Shown: piece after piece, positions 18,075 to 48,258 of the stretch
How the letters are laid out: each line of letters starts with the position of its first letter
Position numbering within the stretch: position 1 is the first letter of the stretch
Assembly (NCBI GenBank): GCA_037039925.1
Contig: JAXRKP010000064.1
Location: forward strand, 437,001-501,000
DNA: 64,000 nucleotides
Reading direction: 5' to 3'
From: Doris montereyensis
Lineage: Eukaryota > Mollusca > Gastropoda > Nudibranchia > Dorididae
Position numbers and translations under genes: made by a program
The notes under the pieces: generated by a model
Database searches by the model: none
What the model saw: the letters and a program-made list of their open reading frames with translations, nothing else
What the model was told of the DNA's origin: nothing

Positions 18075-18430
18075 TGCAGTTTGTTCGTCTTTGGAGTGTT
18101 TCTTTTAGCTGGTGGAAGGGTCATGCTTTGTTCGCCAAAAGCTCTGTTGCCAGGCCTCTAAGAGTAGCCATATTTTACATGTAGTTTTTAATTGATCCCA
18201 AGATCGTTTTCATTGGAGGAATTGTTTTATCAGAAGTGACGTTTAAATATTGAGCATTTCATTGTTTCCCCACCTTTGAATAGAATTTTTATTCATCTAA
18301 GCCGCCATTTTGAACAGGTTTTATAATCAAAAAAGTAGGAATATTACCGTTCACACCCACCCGCGTAACATCGGTATGGAATACTGACCCGATCTAATAA
18401 TCGTACTTGGTATCACAGGGTTTGACATGC
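18075..18430 (-). mobile_element. Element D copy, inverted
   Basis: Plus strand shows CAAAAGCTCTGTTGCCAGGC, AAGATCGTTTTCATTGG and, at its end, GATCTAATAATCGTACTTGG with GGTATCACAGGGTTTGACA. Lies directly upstream of UQCRFS1. Confidence 0.6.
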
Positions 18431-18939
18431 TTGTTTAAAGATAAAGATAAAGATAAATACGGATTTATAGCCTGTATCCCCACACAAATGCAGGCTCACC
18501 GACTCTACATCATTATCCCCCAGCAGGCCATTTTCATTTAAAGTCCTCAACTCCTTGGGGAACATACAGTACACCAGCCTGTTATGCGCTTCGTACTAAC
18601 ACTCTGTCAAAATCTTTCTCGGCCTATAGCTGGGTAGTCATTCACACTTAAGTCAAGTGGGAAAGCAGAGCGAGAGTGAAGTTGCTATTCCGTGGTGCTT
18701 CCGCTGTGCCGCGGGCAGGCTTCCATTACCTACAAACTTCAAGTTCTAAAACATTCAATGTTGAGTTTGATTATGAATTATTGTGTTTATTTGTGCTATA
18801 TTAAAGTACTTGTGTATAGATCTAGTCAATATATTTTTTCTGTATGGCTTACTACAATATCATTATACATCACCCATTATCGGATTAAACCCATGAGAGG
18901 AGCATACCAACAGTATGGATTGCAGGCTGTCGGCATGTC

Positions 18940-18941
<2 letters not shown>

Positions 18942-19019
<78 letters not shown>

Positions 19020-19052
19020 ATGGAGAGACAGACAGACAGACAGAGCAGATTT
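18942..19052. repeat. (GT)n-(GA)n compound microsatellite
   Basis: GTGTGT switches to GAGAGA and then to GACA units, leading straight into the 37-bp minisatellite. The sequence from 18431 to 18941 is unique and without coding signal. Confidence 0.92.
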
Positions 19053-20330
19053 TAAACCAATAAACCACCACCGGAGACATACCAGAGGCCACACCAATAA
19101 ACCACCACCGGAGACATGCCAGAGGCCACACCAATAAGCCACCACCGGAGACATACCAGATACCACACCAATAAATCACTACCAGAGACACACACGATAC
19201 CACACCAATAAACCACTACCAGAGACACACACGATACCACACCAATAAATCACTACCAGAGACACACACGATACCACACCAATAAATCACTACCAGAGAC
19301 ACACACGATACCACACCAATAAATCACTACCAGAGACACACACGATACCACACCAATAAATCACTACCAGAGACACACACGATACCACACCAATAAACCA
19401 CTACCAGAGACACACGATACCACACCAATAAACAACCATCAGAGACACAAGATACCACACCAATAAACAACCATCAGAGACACATCAGATGCCACACCAA
19501 TAAAACCACCAGAGACACATCAGATGACACAATAAATCAGACACATCAGATGTCACACCAATAAATCACCACCAGAGACACATCAGATGTCACACCAATA
19601 AATCACCACCAGAGACACATCAGATGTCACACCAATAAACCACCACAGAGACACATCAGATGTCACACCAATAAATCACCACCAGAGACACATCAGATGT
19701 CACACCAATAAACCACCACCAGAGACACATCAGATGCCACACCAATAAATCACCACCAGAGACACATCAGATGTCACACCAATAAATCACCACCAGAGAC
19801 ACATCAGATGTCACACCAATAAATCACCACCAGAGACACATCAAGATGTCACACCAATAAACCACCATTAGAGACACACAGATACCACACCAATAAATCA
19901 CCACCAGAGACACATAAGATGCCACACCAATAAATCACCACCAGAGACACATCAGATGTCACACCAATAAATCACCACCAGAGACACACACGATGTCACA
20001 CCAATAAATCACCACCAGAGACACATCAGATACCACACCAATAAACCACCATCAGAGACACACAAGATACCACACCAATAAACCACCATCAGAGACACAC
20101 AAGATACCACACCAATAAACCACCATCAGAGACACACAAGATACCACGCCAATAAACCACCATCAGAGACACACAAGATGCCACACCAATAAACCACCAT
20201 CAGAGACACACAAGATGCCACAACACAAAAACCATGGCAATCCTGAAATCCAAAGTCGACACCAATAAACCACCATTAGAGAACTCCTGTCAAGATGCCA
20301 CCTGATTCTACCAACTAGCATTGACACATT
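19053..20330. repeat. 37-bp minisatellite
   Basis: About 31 units of ACCAATAAATCACCACCAGA + GACACATCAGATGTCAC. Three subtypes occupy successive blocks: CACGATACC before 19440, CATCAGATGTC to about 20020, CACAAGATACC after. Block structure implies local, stepwise expansion. Confidence 0.95.
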
Positions 20331-21545
20331 TAATAAACCACTATCAGAGACACATTTGAGAGACCTACTATCATTGACACATGCCACACCAATAAATCAC
20401 TATCAGAGACACATTTGAGAGACTACTATCACCATTTAAACTACTATCATTGACACATTTAAGACACAATCATTGACACATTTAAGAGACTACTATCATT
20501 GACACATTTAACAGACTAAACTATCATTGACACATTTGAGAGACTACAATCATTGACACATACCACACCAAGAAACTACAATCATGGACACATTTAAGAG
20601 ACTACAATCATTGACACATTTAAAAGACTACAATCATAAACACATTTAAGAGACTACAATCATTGACACATCATTAGACACATTTAAGAGACTACAATCA
20701 TTGACACACCAAGAGACTACAATCATTGACACATTTAATGCCAGACTAAACAATCATTGACACATTTAAGATGACTACAAAAATCATCCTGAAATCCAAA
20801 TTTGAGATCCACTACAATCATTGAACATTTCAAGAGAGACTACAATCATTGACACATTTAAGAGACTACTATCATTGACACATTTGAGAGACTACAATCA
20901 TTGACACATTTGAGAGACTACAATCATTGACACATTTAGAGACTACAATCATTGACACATTTGAGAGACTACAATCATTGACACATTCAAGAGACTACAA
21001 TCATTGACACATTCAAGAGACTACAATCATTGACACATTTGAGACACTACAATCATTGACACATTTAAGAGACTACAATCATTGACACATTTAAGAGACT
21101 ACTATCATTGACACATTTAAGAGACTACAATCATTGACACATTTAAGAGACTACAATCATTGACACATTTGAGAGACTACAATCATTGACACATTTAAGA
21201 GACTACAATCATTGACACATTTGAGAGACTACAATCATTGACACATTTAAGAGACTACAATCATTGACACATTTGAGAGACTACAATCATTGACACATTT
21301 AAGAGACTGCAATCATTGACACATTTAAGAGACTACAATCATTGACACATTTAAGAGACTACAATCATTGACACATTTAAGAGACTACAATCATTGACAC
21401 ATTTAAGAGACTACAATCATTGACACATTTAAGAGACTACAATCATTGAGACAATAAAAGGTGTAACTGTGTATTGGTCTACAATCATTGACACATTTGA
21501 GAGACTACAATCATTGAGACAATAAAAGGTGTAACTGTGTATTGG
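20331..21545. repeat. 26-bp minisatellite
   Basis: About 43 units of GAGACTACAATCATTGACAC + ATTTAA, ending in two copies of AATAAAAGGTGTAACTGTG. It shares GAGAC and ACACAT with the neighbouring 37-bp array; mixed units at 20330-20400 join the two. Confidence 0.95.
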
Positions 21546-21574
21546 TCCTCTATAATCGGGGTTTTTCACAAACA

Positions 21575-21892
21575 TGTAGAAGAAGAAAAAGAAGAAGATA
21601 AGAAGAAGGAGGAAGAGGGAGGGGAGGAGGAGGAGGAGGAGGAGGCGGAAGAAGAAGAAAAAAAGGAGGAAGAAGGAGGAGGAAGAATAATAATAAGGAG
21701 GAGGAGGAGGAGGAAGAGGAAGAGGAAGGGGAAGAGGAAGAGGTTTCTCCGAAGAAGAAAAAGAAGAGGAAGAAGAAAAAGAAGGAGGAGGAGGAGGAAG
21801 AAGAAGAAGGGGGATGAGGAGGAAAAAGAGGAAGGGGGAGGCGGAGGTGGAGGAGGAAGAGGAAGAGGAGGAGGAGGAAGAGGAAGAGTAAT
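21575..21892. repeat. Purine tract (GAA/GGA)n
   Basis: Over 300 bases almost all purine on the plus strand with a mirror-like mix of GGA and GAA, a potential triplex former. Glu/Arg- and Ser/Pro-rich open frames here are artefacts. Confidence 0.95.
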
Positions 21893-22165
21893 ATTGTCCG
21901 GACTGCCCTGCTCACAACCAGGGATCTTAAACGCGCACAGTGTTGTCATCCGCACAAGGGATCTCATTTTCATCGATGGGACTAGGTGTCGATCCACCTA
22001 CCTGGACCAAGGGGGGGGGTGTGGAGGAGGGGCGGGGCGGGGGAGGGCGTAGATTTTGCTCGAAAAAACTAGAGAAAATGTTCAACCGTCGACACGGCTC
22101 GAACCAACTACCTTTTTGTTTAGAGGCTGACACCTTACCTCTGGACTATCGTGCTCCCCCCCCCC
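21893..22165 (-). mobile_element. SINE family A copy beside purine tract
   Basis: Minus-orientation body (GATGGGACTAGGTGTCGATC) and head (AGAGGCTGACACCTTACCTC). It begins directly after the (GGA)n tract; its AAATC tail is replaced by that tract. Confidence 0.8.
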
Positions 22166-22189
22166 GGTCGGGAATGACACAAGTTATCA

Positions 22190-22345
22190 TTGTTTGTTTC
22201 ATTGAAATTTACCCCGTCCACCATTGCAGTGATCTAAGACTATTAAGAGGAAACGGCAAGATAAAAGACAAGTGACAGAAGGAAGCAAAAAGTAAGAAGT
22301 AAGACCTACCAGTACCAGCAGCAGCCGCCAACCACCCACACACAA
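22190..22345 (-). repeat. Element C copy
   Basis: TTTCATTGAAATTTACCCCG to CCAACCACCCAC, intact length, between a SINE A and a SINE E composite. Confidence 0.65.
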
Positions 22346-22377
22346 GTTATCATCAACGTTTCTAAATAATGACATTC

Positions 22378-22570
22378 ATATGAATGAAGTCACGTTGAAG
22401 CTCCGTGGGAACAAAGACGAGACAGATACAATACAAAAATAAACAGAAAATCCTAGCAAGGCGAGTACAGTAGTTACCTTGGTTGGAAACACTACAATTT
22501 ATGTAATGGCTGGGAGATGGTTGTCGACGTGGAGGTCGCACGTTCGATTCTATTGGTGCCCAACGATTTT
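22378..22570. mobile_element. SINE family E, inverted halves at array edge
   Basis: A minus-orientation tail (GGGAACAAAGACGAGACAGA) is followed by a plus-orientation head (CGCACGTTCGATTCTATTGG). The 59-65-bp minisatellite starts within ten bases of the head's end, where the family E tail (TTTTCTGTCTATTCC) would be expected. Confidence 0.6.
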
Positions 22571-24440
22571 TGTTCTGACTATCACTATCCCTTTGTATGA
22601 ATACGTCAACAACGTTGTTTTCTATGTCTTCCTGTTGTTCTGACTATCACTATCCCTTTGTATGAATACGTCAACAACGTTGTTTTCTATGTCTTCCTGT
22701 TGTTCTGACTATCACTATCCCTTTGTATGAATACGTCAACAATGTTGTTTTCTATGTCTTCCTGTTGTTCTATCACTATCTCTTTGTATGAATACGTCAA
22801 CAACGTTGTTTTCTATGTCTTCCTGTTGTTCTGACTATCACTATCCTTTGTATGAATGTCAACAACGTTGTTTTCTATGTATTCCTGTTGTTCTGACTAT
22901 CACTATCCCTTTGTATGAATACGTCAACAACGTTGTTTTCTATGTCTTCCTATTGTTCTGACTATCACTATCCCTTTGTATGAATACGTCAACAACGTTG
23001 TTTTCTATGTCTTCCTGTTGTTCTGACTATCACTATCCCTTTGTATGCATACGTCAACAACGTTGTTTTCTATCTATTCCTGTTGTTCTGACTATCCCTT
23101 TGTATGAATACGTCAACAACGTTGTTTTCTATGTCTTCCTGTTGTTCTGACTATCACTATCCCTTTGTATGAATACGTCAACAACGTTGTTTTCTATGTC
23201 TTCCTGTTGTTCTGACTATCACTATCCCTTTGTATGCATACGTCAACAACGTTGTTTTCTATGTCTTCCTGTTGTTCTGACTATCCCTTTGTATGAATAC
23301 GTCAACAACGTTGTTTTCTATCTATTCCTGTTGTTCTGACTATCCCTTTGTATGAATACGTCAACAACGTTGTTTTATCTATTCCTGTTGTTCTGACTAT
23401 CCCTTTGTATGAATACGTCAACAACGTTGTTTTCTATCTATTCCTGTTGTTCTGACTATCCCTTTGTATGAATACGTCAACAACGTTGTTTTCTATCTAT
23501 TCCTGTTGTTCTCACTATCCCTTTGTATGAATACGTCAACAACGTTGTTTTCTACTCTTCCTGTTGTTCTGACTATCACTATCCCTTTGTATGCATACGT
23601 CAACAACGTTGTTTTCTATGTCTTCCTGTTGTTCTGACTATCACTTTGTATGAATACGTCAACAACGTTGTTTTCTATCTATTCCTGTTGTTCTGACTAT
23701 CCCTTTGTATGAATACGTCAACAACGTTGTTTTCTATCTATTCCTGTTGTTCTCACTATCCCTTTGTATGAATACGTCAACAACGTTGTTTTCTATCTAT
23801 TCCTGTTGTTCTCACTATCCCTTTGTATGAATACGTCAACAACGTTGTTTTCTATCTATTCCTGTTGTTCTCACTATCCCTTTGTATGAATACGTCAACA
23901 ACGTTGTTTTCTATCTATTCCTGTTGTTCTCACTATCCTTTGTATGAATACGTCAACAACGTTGTTTTCTATTTATTCCTGTTGTTCTGACTATCCCTTT
24001 GTATGAATACGTCAACAACGTTGTTTTCTATGTCTTCCTGTTGTTCTGACTATCACTATCCCTTTGTATGAATACGTCAACAACGTTGTTTTCTATCTAT
24101 TCCTGTTGTTCTCACTGTCCCTTTGTATGAATACGTCAACAACGTTGTTTTCTATCTATTCCTGTTGTTCTCACTATCCCTTTGTATGCATACGTCAACA
24201 ACGTTGTTTTCTATGTCTTCCTGTTGTTCTCACTATCACTATTCCTCTTTATGAATATGTCAACAACGTTGTTTTCTATCTATTCCTGTTGTTCTCACTA
24301 TCCCTTTGTATGCATACGTCAACAACATTGTTTTCTATTTATTCCTGTTGTTCTGACTATCCCTTTGTATGAATACGTCAACAACGTTGTTTTCTATTTA
24401 TTCCTGTTGTTCTCACTATCCTTTGTATGAATACGTCAGT
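22566..24440. repeat. 59-65-bp minisatellite with 12-bp palindrome
   Basis: About 31 units. Common core TATGAATACGTCAACAACGT + TGTTTTCTAT, then TATTCCTGTTGTTCTGACTA or a GTCTTCC variant. AACAACGTTGTT is perfectly self-complementary in nearly every unit. Bounded by a SINE E head on the left and a LINE RT frame on the right. Confidence 0.95.
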
Positions 24441-24830
24441 TGGTTTATTGTAAAAACGTTTAATGGCTTCTATTAAATTTTGCTCTACATTGTGTTCTTT
24501 TAAGGAATGCCATAGCCCGTCTCTCCTCACAGTGTCAAATGTCTTTTCTAAGTCTATAAAACACAGGTGAAAGTCAATGTTTCTCTCAATGAAGTTTTCT
24601 ATTATTTGTCTAATTGTAAACATGTGGTCTTGTACACTTCTTCCTGGTCTAAATCCACTCTGATGCTCTTCAATCTGATCCTCTACTCTTTTCCTTAGTC
24701 TCATTTCCAGTACCCTGGCATATACTTTTCCTGGTACGCTAAGTAGTGATATCCCTCTATAGTTTGAGCATTGCATAGTTGATCCTTTCTTATGTATTGG
24801 TACTGGCATTTTTTGAAATTTCAGCTAAGT
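24430..24830 (-). mobile_element. Truncated LINE reverse transcriptase
   Basis: Minus-strand frame with KKGSTMQCSNYRGISLLSVP, KVYARVLEMRLRKRVEDQI, HQSGFRPGRSVQDHMFTIRQ and FHLCFIDLEKTFDTVRRDGL: reverse transcriptase motifs 1, 2, 2a and A (the usual D.. KAFD appears as LEKTFDTV). The palm motif C (YADD) and everything after it are missing. The frame runs, still open, into the first unit of the 59-65-bp minisatellite that fills 22566-24440. Probably the partner of the endonuclease piece at 25485-26160, RTE/Ingi-like from the motif wording. Confidence 0.85.
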
Positions 24831-25116
24831 TGTTTACTCTCTTCCCTTATTGTATCGATAAATTTGTAATTTATATACATTTCGCACCTTCAGTGTAAAT
24901 TTTTAACTTGATTATCACTTCCTTTCATTCAGTCTCTATTATTTCTTCTTTCTAGACCCAGTGAGATATAGATCTAGTCTTACATTTATCCTATCATTTC
25001 TTCTTTCTAGACCCAGTGAGATATAGATTTAGTCTTACATTTATCCTATTTTTTCGTTCTTGTTTCCCATACTCATACGTCTCTCTCTCCCTTTCTTTCT
25101 TCCCTGCCTGTTTTTT

Positions 25117-25150
<34 letters not shown>

Positions 25151-25484
25151 CTCCTTCTCACCTTTTATTACATACTTATTTTCATATTTTTATTTCATTC
25201 TAGATCTGAACCTTCCACTCTCGCTCTTTCTTCACACCCCCTCTGCTACGTTTCTTAACATCACTGTCTTTTTCTTTCTTTCTTTCTCCTTTATGTTTTT
25301 CTTCTGACATCACATTGTGTGATGCCGGAGGTATTACTTAGATCTAGATTCTAAATATTTCTCGTTTGTTGTCTGACGAAGGGTTATACCCGAAACGTCA
25401 CGTGTTTGTTCTGTCTTTATTAGTGGAGTTGTCACTTATTGTCATATTTCGCCTTTGACTTCACTCCACTGTGGCTCCTTCGTA
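24831..25484. other. Foreign DNA between the two LINE halves
   Basis: No coding signal. Contains a direct duplication of about 60 bp (around 24943-25000 and 25003-25050, CTTTCTAGACCCAGTGAGAT), a CT run near 25110-25148, a TAGATCTAGA tract, and the motif CTGACGA...CGAAACG at 25373-25397. In an intact element this interval would encode the endonuclease-to-RT linker, so it is either an insertion or a rearranged junction. Confidence 0.5.
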
Positions 25485-26160
25485 TTAACTATTATGTAGT
25501 CTATGATTGACTTTTCACACCTGTCTTTATGTATTCTTGTATATTTGTGGATATCTTTATGAAGAAAAAAGTGTTGGCTATTTTCATGTTATTCTTTAGG
25601 CAAAAATCTATTGTATTAGTCTCTCTCCATTTGGAGAAGTTGTTGTCTTTCCTTCTTTACCTATTACTCCTCTTGACGTTTCTACATTGTTGCCAACTCT
25701 AGCGTTTAAATCTCCTAAAAGCATTAGGTCCTGTTTGGATATAAGATTCTCTGCAGCCATTTGTAAATTGTTTTCGAAGATATCTTTTTCTTCTTTCGTT
25801 GCGTCTTTGTTTGGTCCATAAGCTATTAATAATTTAATTTCTCGTCCTTTTGGTTTAATATTTACCTCTAATAGCCGTGGGCTTATAAATTTCCAACTTT
25901 CTAGTAGCTTTTCTTGCCTTTTATGCATTAGGAGGCCTGCTCGTGCTTTAGCTCTCTATCTTTGGCATCTACTCCTGACAAGATTAAAATATGATTCGGT
26001 CCTACATTTTCTATTCCATGTCCTTTTTTCTTTGTTTCTGTAATGCCCAAAATATCTACTTTGAATTTTTCCATTTCTTCAACTAATTCTACCTCTTTTC
26101 CATTTATTGCCCTAAATTCCATGTTCCAAAAATCACAGTCCATATTCGTTTCCAAGTTCG
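25485..26160 (-). mobile_element. LINE apurinic-like endonuclease domain (broken)
   Basis: Minus-strand frames give DILGITETKKKGHG (catalytic Glu block), KLLIAYGPNKDATKEEKDIF, LISKQDLMLLGDLNARVGN (the GD.NA block) and, after frameshifts near 25600 and 25530, NNMKIANTFF and KSIIDYI. These are the ordered motifs of the LINE endonuclease/exonuclease/phosphatase fold. A frameshift at about 25928 separates the first part. It has the same strand as the reverse transcriptase at 24430-24830, from which unrelated DNA now separates it. Confidence 0.82.
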
Positions 26161-26289
26161 TCTTCGAAAGATCAAGCCGGTTATATTACTTTTTATGTCT
26201 CTGAATCAGATTGTTTTGGATAAGCAGGATTAGCCCAATGTATCCTAGGTAGATGGTGGGGCTGCCACCTTGAGCCCCTACCAGGCCTT

Positions 26290-26500
26290 GTTATTTTCTG
26301 TCAGGGTTAACTCCCTTAACCTTTGGGTAATTTAAGACCAGCATGCAAGGCAGCAGATTGTTATTTTCTGTCAGGGTTAAGTACCTTAGCCTTTGGTCAG
26401 TCAAGACCGGCCTACAAGGCAGCAGGTTGTTTTCTTTCAGGTTTAACTCCCTTAGCCTTTGGTCAGTCAAGACCTGCTTGCAAGGCAGCAAGAGACTCTT
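26290..26500. repeat. ~60-bp triplication
   Basis: Three units with TTTCTGTCAGGGTTAACTCC, CTTAGCCTTTGGTCAGTCAA and CTGCAAGGCAGCAG-like ends. Small frames across it are artefacts. Confidence 0.85.
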
Positions 26501-26509
26501 GAAGGGCGG

Positions 26510-29484
26510 GATCATCTACTCCCCGTACAGATGCTTACCTGTCCACTGCCCCGATGTTATAAATCAATTTATTATTTTCAAGACATTAACAATTTTCAAT
26601 TGAAGTTAGAGTTTACAGATATACTCAGTTTACAGAGAGAAATTCTTTATTTTTTCCCATTATGATCATGTTTTTTATTCTTCTATCACATCATTCTCAT
26701 CAGATAATAAGTACATATTGTACAAACAAACATACAAATTTTCAACTGCCTACTTTATACTGCAACATTTCATTATAAATGATAAAATCCATCACAATAA
26801 AAGAAACTGTCTGTGAAACTGTCTAAATGTGAAAGTCCAAGATGTACAGAATATGAGATTTGTCCTTCAAATGATCAAGTGCACACTTCCTTTGTGTTTG
26901 TATATATACATTGGAGGCTTTGATCCAATAGAAATACTTCCAGTTACGCACATGATGATACACAAGATCTAAACGCAGATTTTCATGGTTTCCCCCCCCG
27001 CTTTGGAAACTCTAACCTCTTTAGTGAAGGAGTGGGCTTACTTCTTTAAATATTTTAAAAAGTGGCACTTTAGCCGTGTAAGTCTAGTTTGTGCACAACT
27101 GGTTAGTTCTTTCCATTCATTCCATTCTATTTCTAAAGACTAAAGCAGTTATTAGACTGAAATTCAAAAAGCAAAACATAGCGTTTGCAGCCCTATTCGA
27201 TCTATTAATCGATTATGTTTTTGCTTCTCCTGAAAAGTTACATCACATCGACTTACATGTTTAGCCAGTTTCACAGATGATACGTAAAGACGAAGCCAAT
27301 CACATTCAATAATGAGCGATTATTATTATATCCCTTTCAAAAACCTGAATGATGGCCATGAAATATGTATACATTGCTGACATAAAAGCTTTTTCAACAT
27401 AATCGAAGTTCAAGTTTGACAAAAAAGAAAATTCCATTTGAAATTTAGTACCGATATTCAAGAAACTCATGATTCAACGACTTTCAGTCTCACTCTATTC
27501 TTTATTGTTGTGAAACAAAATGAAAAAAAAAAACCTTATCTGGATCTAGATCATTAAGATGCCCCATCTCCGCAAATACTTGAATACAATAACAGTCGCA
27601 TAATCATACATCCATAGAACATAAAGCTTATATATCATTCAAAACAAAATAACAGGAAAGAAAAAGAAAAGAAAATCAATCATTATATGACCACAAACAA
27701 TCATTCAAATCACCAATGAATTGAAACCACTTGTTTATTTACTCTCATCACCATTACAGAGCAGCCTTTTTATCTGGTTCAATATTCTGTCATATAAAAA
27801 TAAGCCATTGCTTCTCAAGGCTTAATTAGGTCATTGGTTCTATCCTCTCAAGCAAAAGTAAGTAACTCATGCAACATAACAACATGGTGTCAGGTAAGAA
27901 AATTCTTGCGCATTCACTATTCGAAATAACTTCATTTAAAAATACTTTTAGACGCTCCGATAATTTCTCTTTCATTTCATATGACACGCATCCACATTTT
28001 CTTTGACACTAGTGTTCAGTTGGTCAGACCACTCGGAAGCTGATGGTTCTCTGTCAGCAGTAGAGTTTACGTCTTGATCTAGTTCTAGACTTTACTTGCT
28101 ATTATTCTCAAACTCAAATAGCAAAGTCTGATGCACTACCAAAATTGACATCACTGGCCATCAACAAGGAAGTAAGAAAAGAAAACGCCCTATCACAGCA
28201 GCTACACACGTGTGTAATTATCAAGATTTTTGTCTGACTTAAAAAATGTATGGTTCGATAACCAGTGAAACTATTAGATTGAATAAACGGGTACTTTTAA
28301 AAAAATGTAATCTCCACTCCCTGAAAAAAGCCCCCAGAGGTAACTCATTAATTGTAGTTTCAACGTAAATGAGGTCCAATACACACTGGTACTTTTGTTA
28401 TCGGGTCGGGCGCATCTGGTCGCATTGAGAAGCATGAGGTTGGATTTTAGCGATCGCAATCAAGAAGCCATAGGTTAAACAGCATCAACGTCACTTTTGA
28501 TCAGGTTTCCTTCCAGCCACTTTCTCTCAAGACATCCATTCACATTCATCTCATATTCTTATAGTCTTGCTGTGATACATAGGTACCAAGAGACTAGGAA
28601 ATAATTTAATGAGCACCTAAAATCATCTCAGTCACCTTTATGGTAATAGTAATTCATTCAATGTAATTTTCAATCTTGCACGATGTAGGAATGACATGAA
28701 AAAACAAACAATTGTAAAATGTAGTGAGGGTGTGTGCGCATGTCGTTCAACAACAAATTAGATTTCGCCTCTTCACACTAAATGTAACATAACTCATTGA
28801 ATGCCAGGCATTTTTTTTTGATCGTATGAAAAAACCATTCCACTTTAGGATGTTCTTTCAAAAATCACTGTGACTTTAGTTCTTAAGATGAATTGAAAAT
28901 CTAGAAGAAAGCATGTTGATCTGCTTGAGCAGTTCTTTTCAGATATATGAAATGTTTATATCTGAGTCTTATTTGCTCTTTATCGATAATAATACAAGTA
29001 AGGGTGAAAAAAGATAGGTTTCTATTACAAAATTCCTAATTCTGATCTGTCACAGCTGGATCTACTTACTGACTTGAATCTCTTTTTCCGCAGACGTTTT
29101 TCTAGTTTCAAATCTAGAACTCATGCCGAATTACTGGTAAAATTATACGTTTCACTTAGATTTTTTTTCTTCTCCTTTTCTCTCAAACTCTTCGCAACTT
29201 ATTGGTCACGTCTGTTACCACAAACAAACAAAAACGCTAGTCGGCATGAGTTGTTGATATTCAGTACAACTTGGTCAGAAAACTCTAAGATGGAGTGTCA
29301 TGGCTAATGGTAGAAAAATGTAGCTGAAAAAAAAAGCAACAGATGAGAGTCGGCCATGGCCCCTCGCAGTCGCAGCCAGCCTTTCGATGCACGTTGATCA
29401 TGGCATTCAGTGAGTTAAGAACGATTTCCCTTCCTTCAACCCTCCCACCACCCGGTACCCTACTGGGCCAAAATGACACTTCAA
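26510..29484. other. GPAA1 3' flank, probably long 3' UTR plus intergenic
   Basis: Low-repeat AT-rich sequence without coding signal. On the minus strand AATAAA occurs opposite 27734, 27501 and 26647, any of which could end the GPAA1 transcript; none is within 1.7 kb of the stop. No other gene recognised. Confidence 0.4.

Positions 29485-48258
<18,774 letters not shown>

Noticed and set aside
21537..22052. Glu/Arg-rich and Pro/Ser-rich frames
   Set aside because: Purine-tract artefacts ending in a SINE.
24064..24430. Plus frames of MYEYVNNVVFYLFLLFSL type
   Set aside because: Minisatellite artefact; the hydrophobic look comes from the T-rich unit.
19060..24440. CRISPR-like appearance of the repeated units
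   Set aside because: Units are directly tandem without unique spacers, in a eukaryotic genome and without cas genes.
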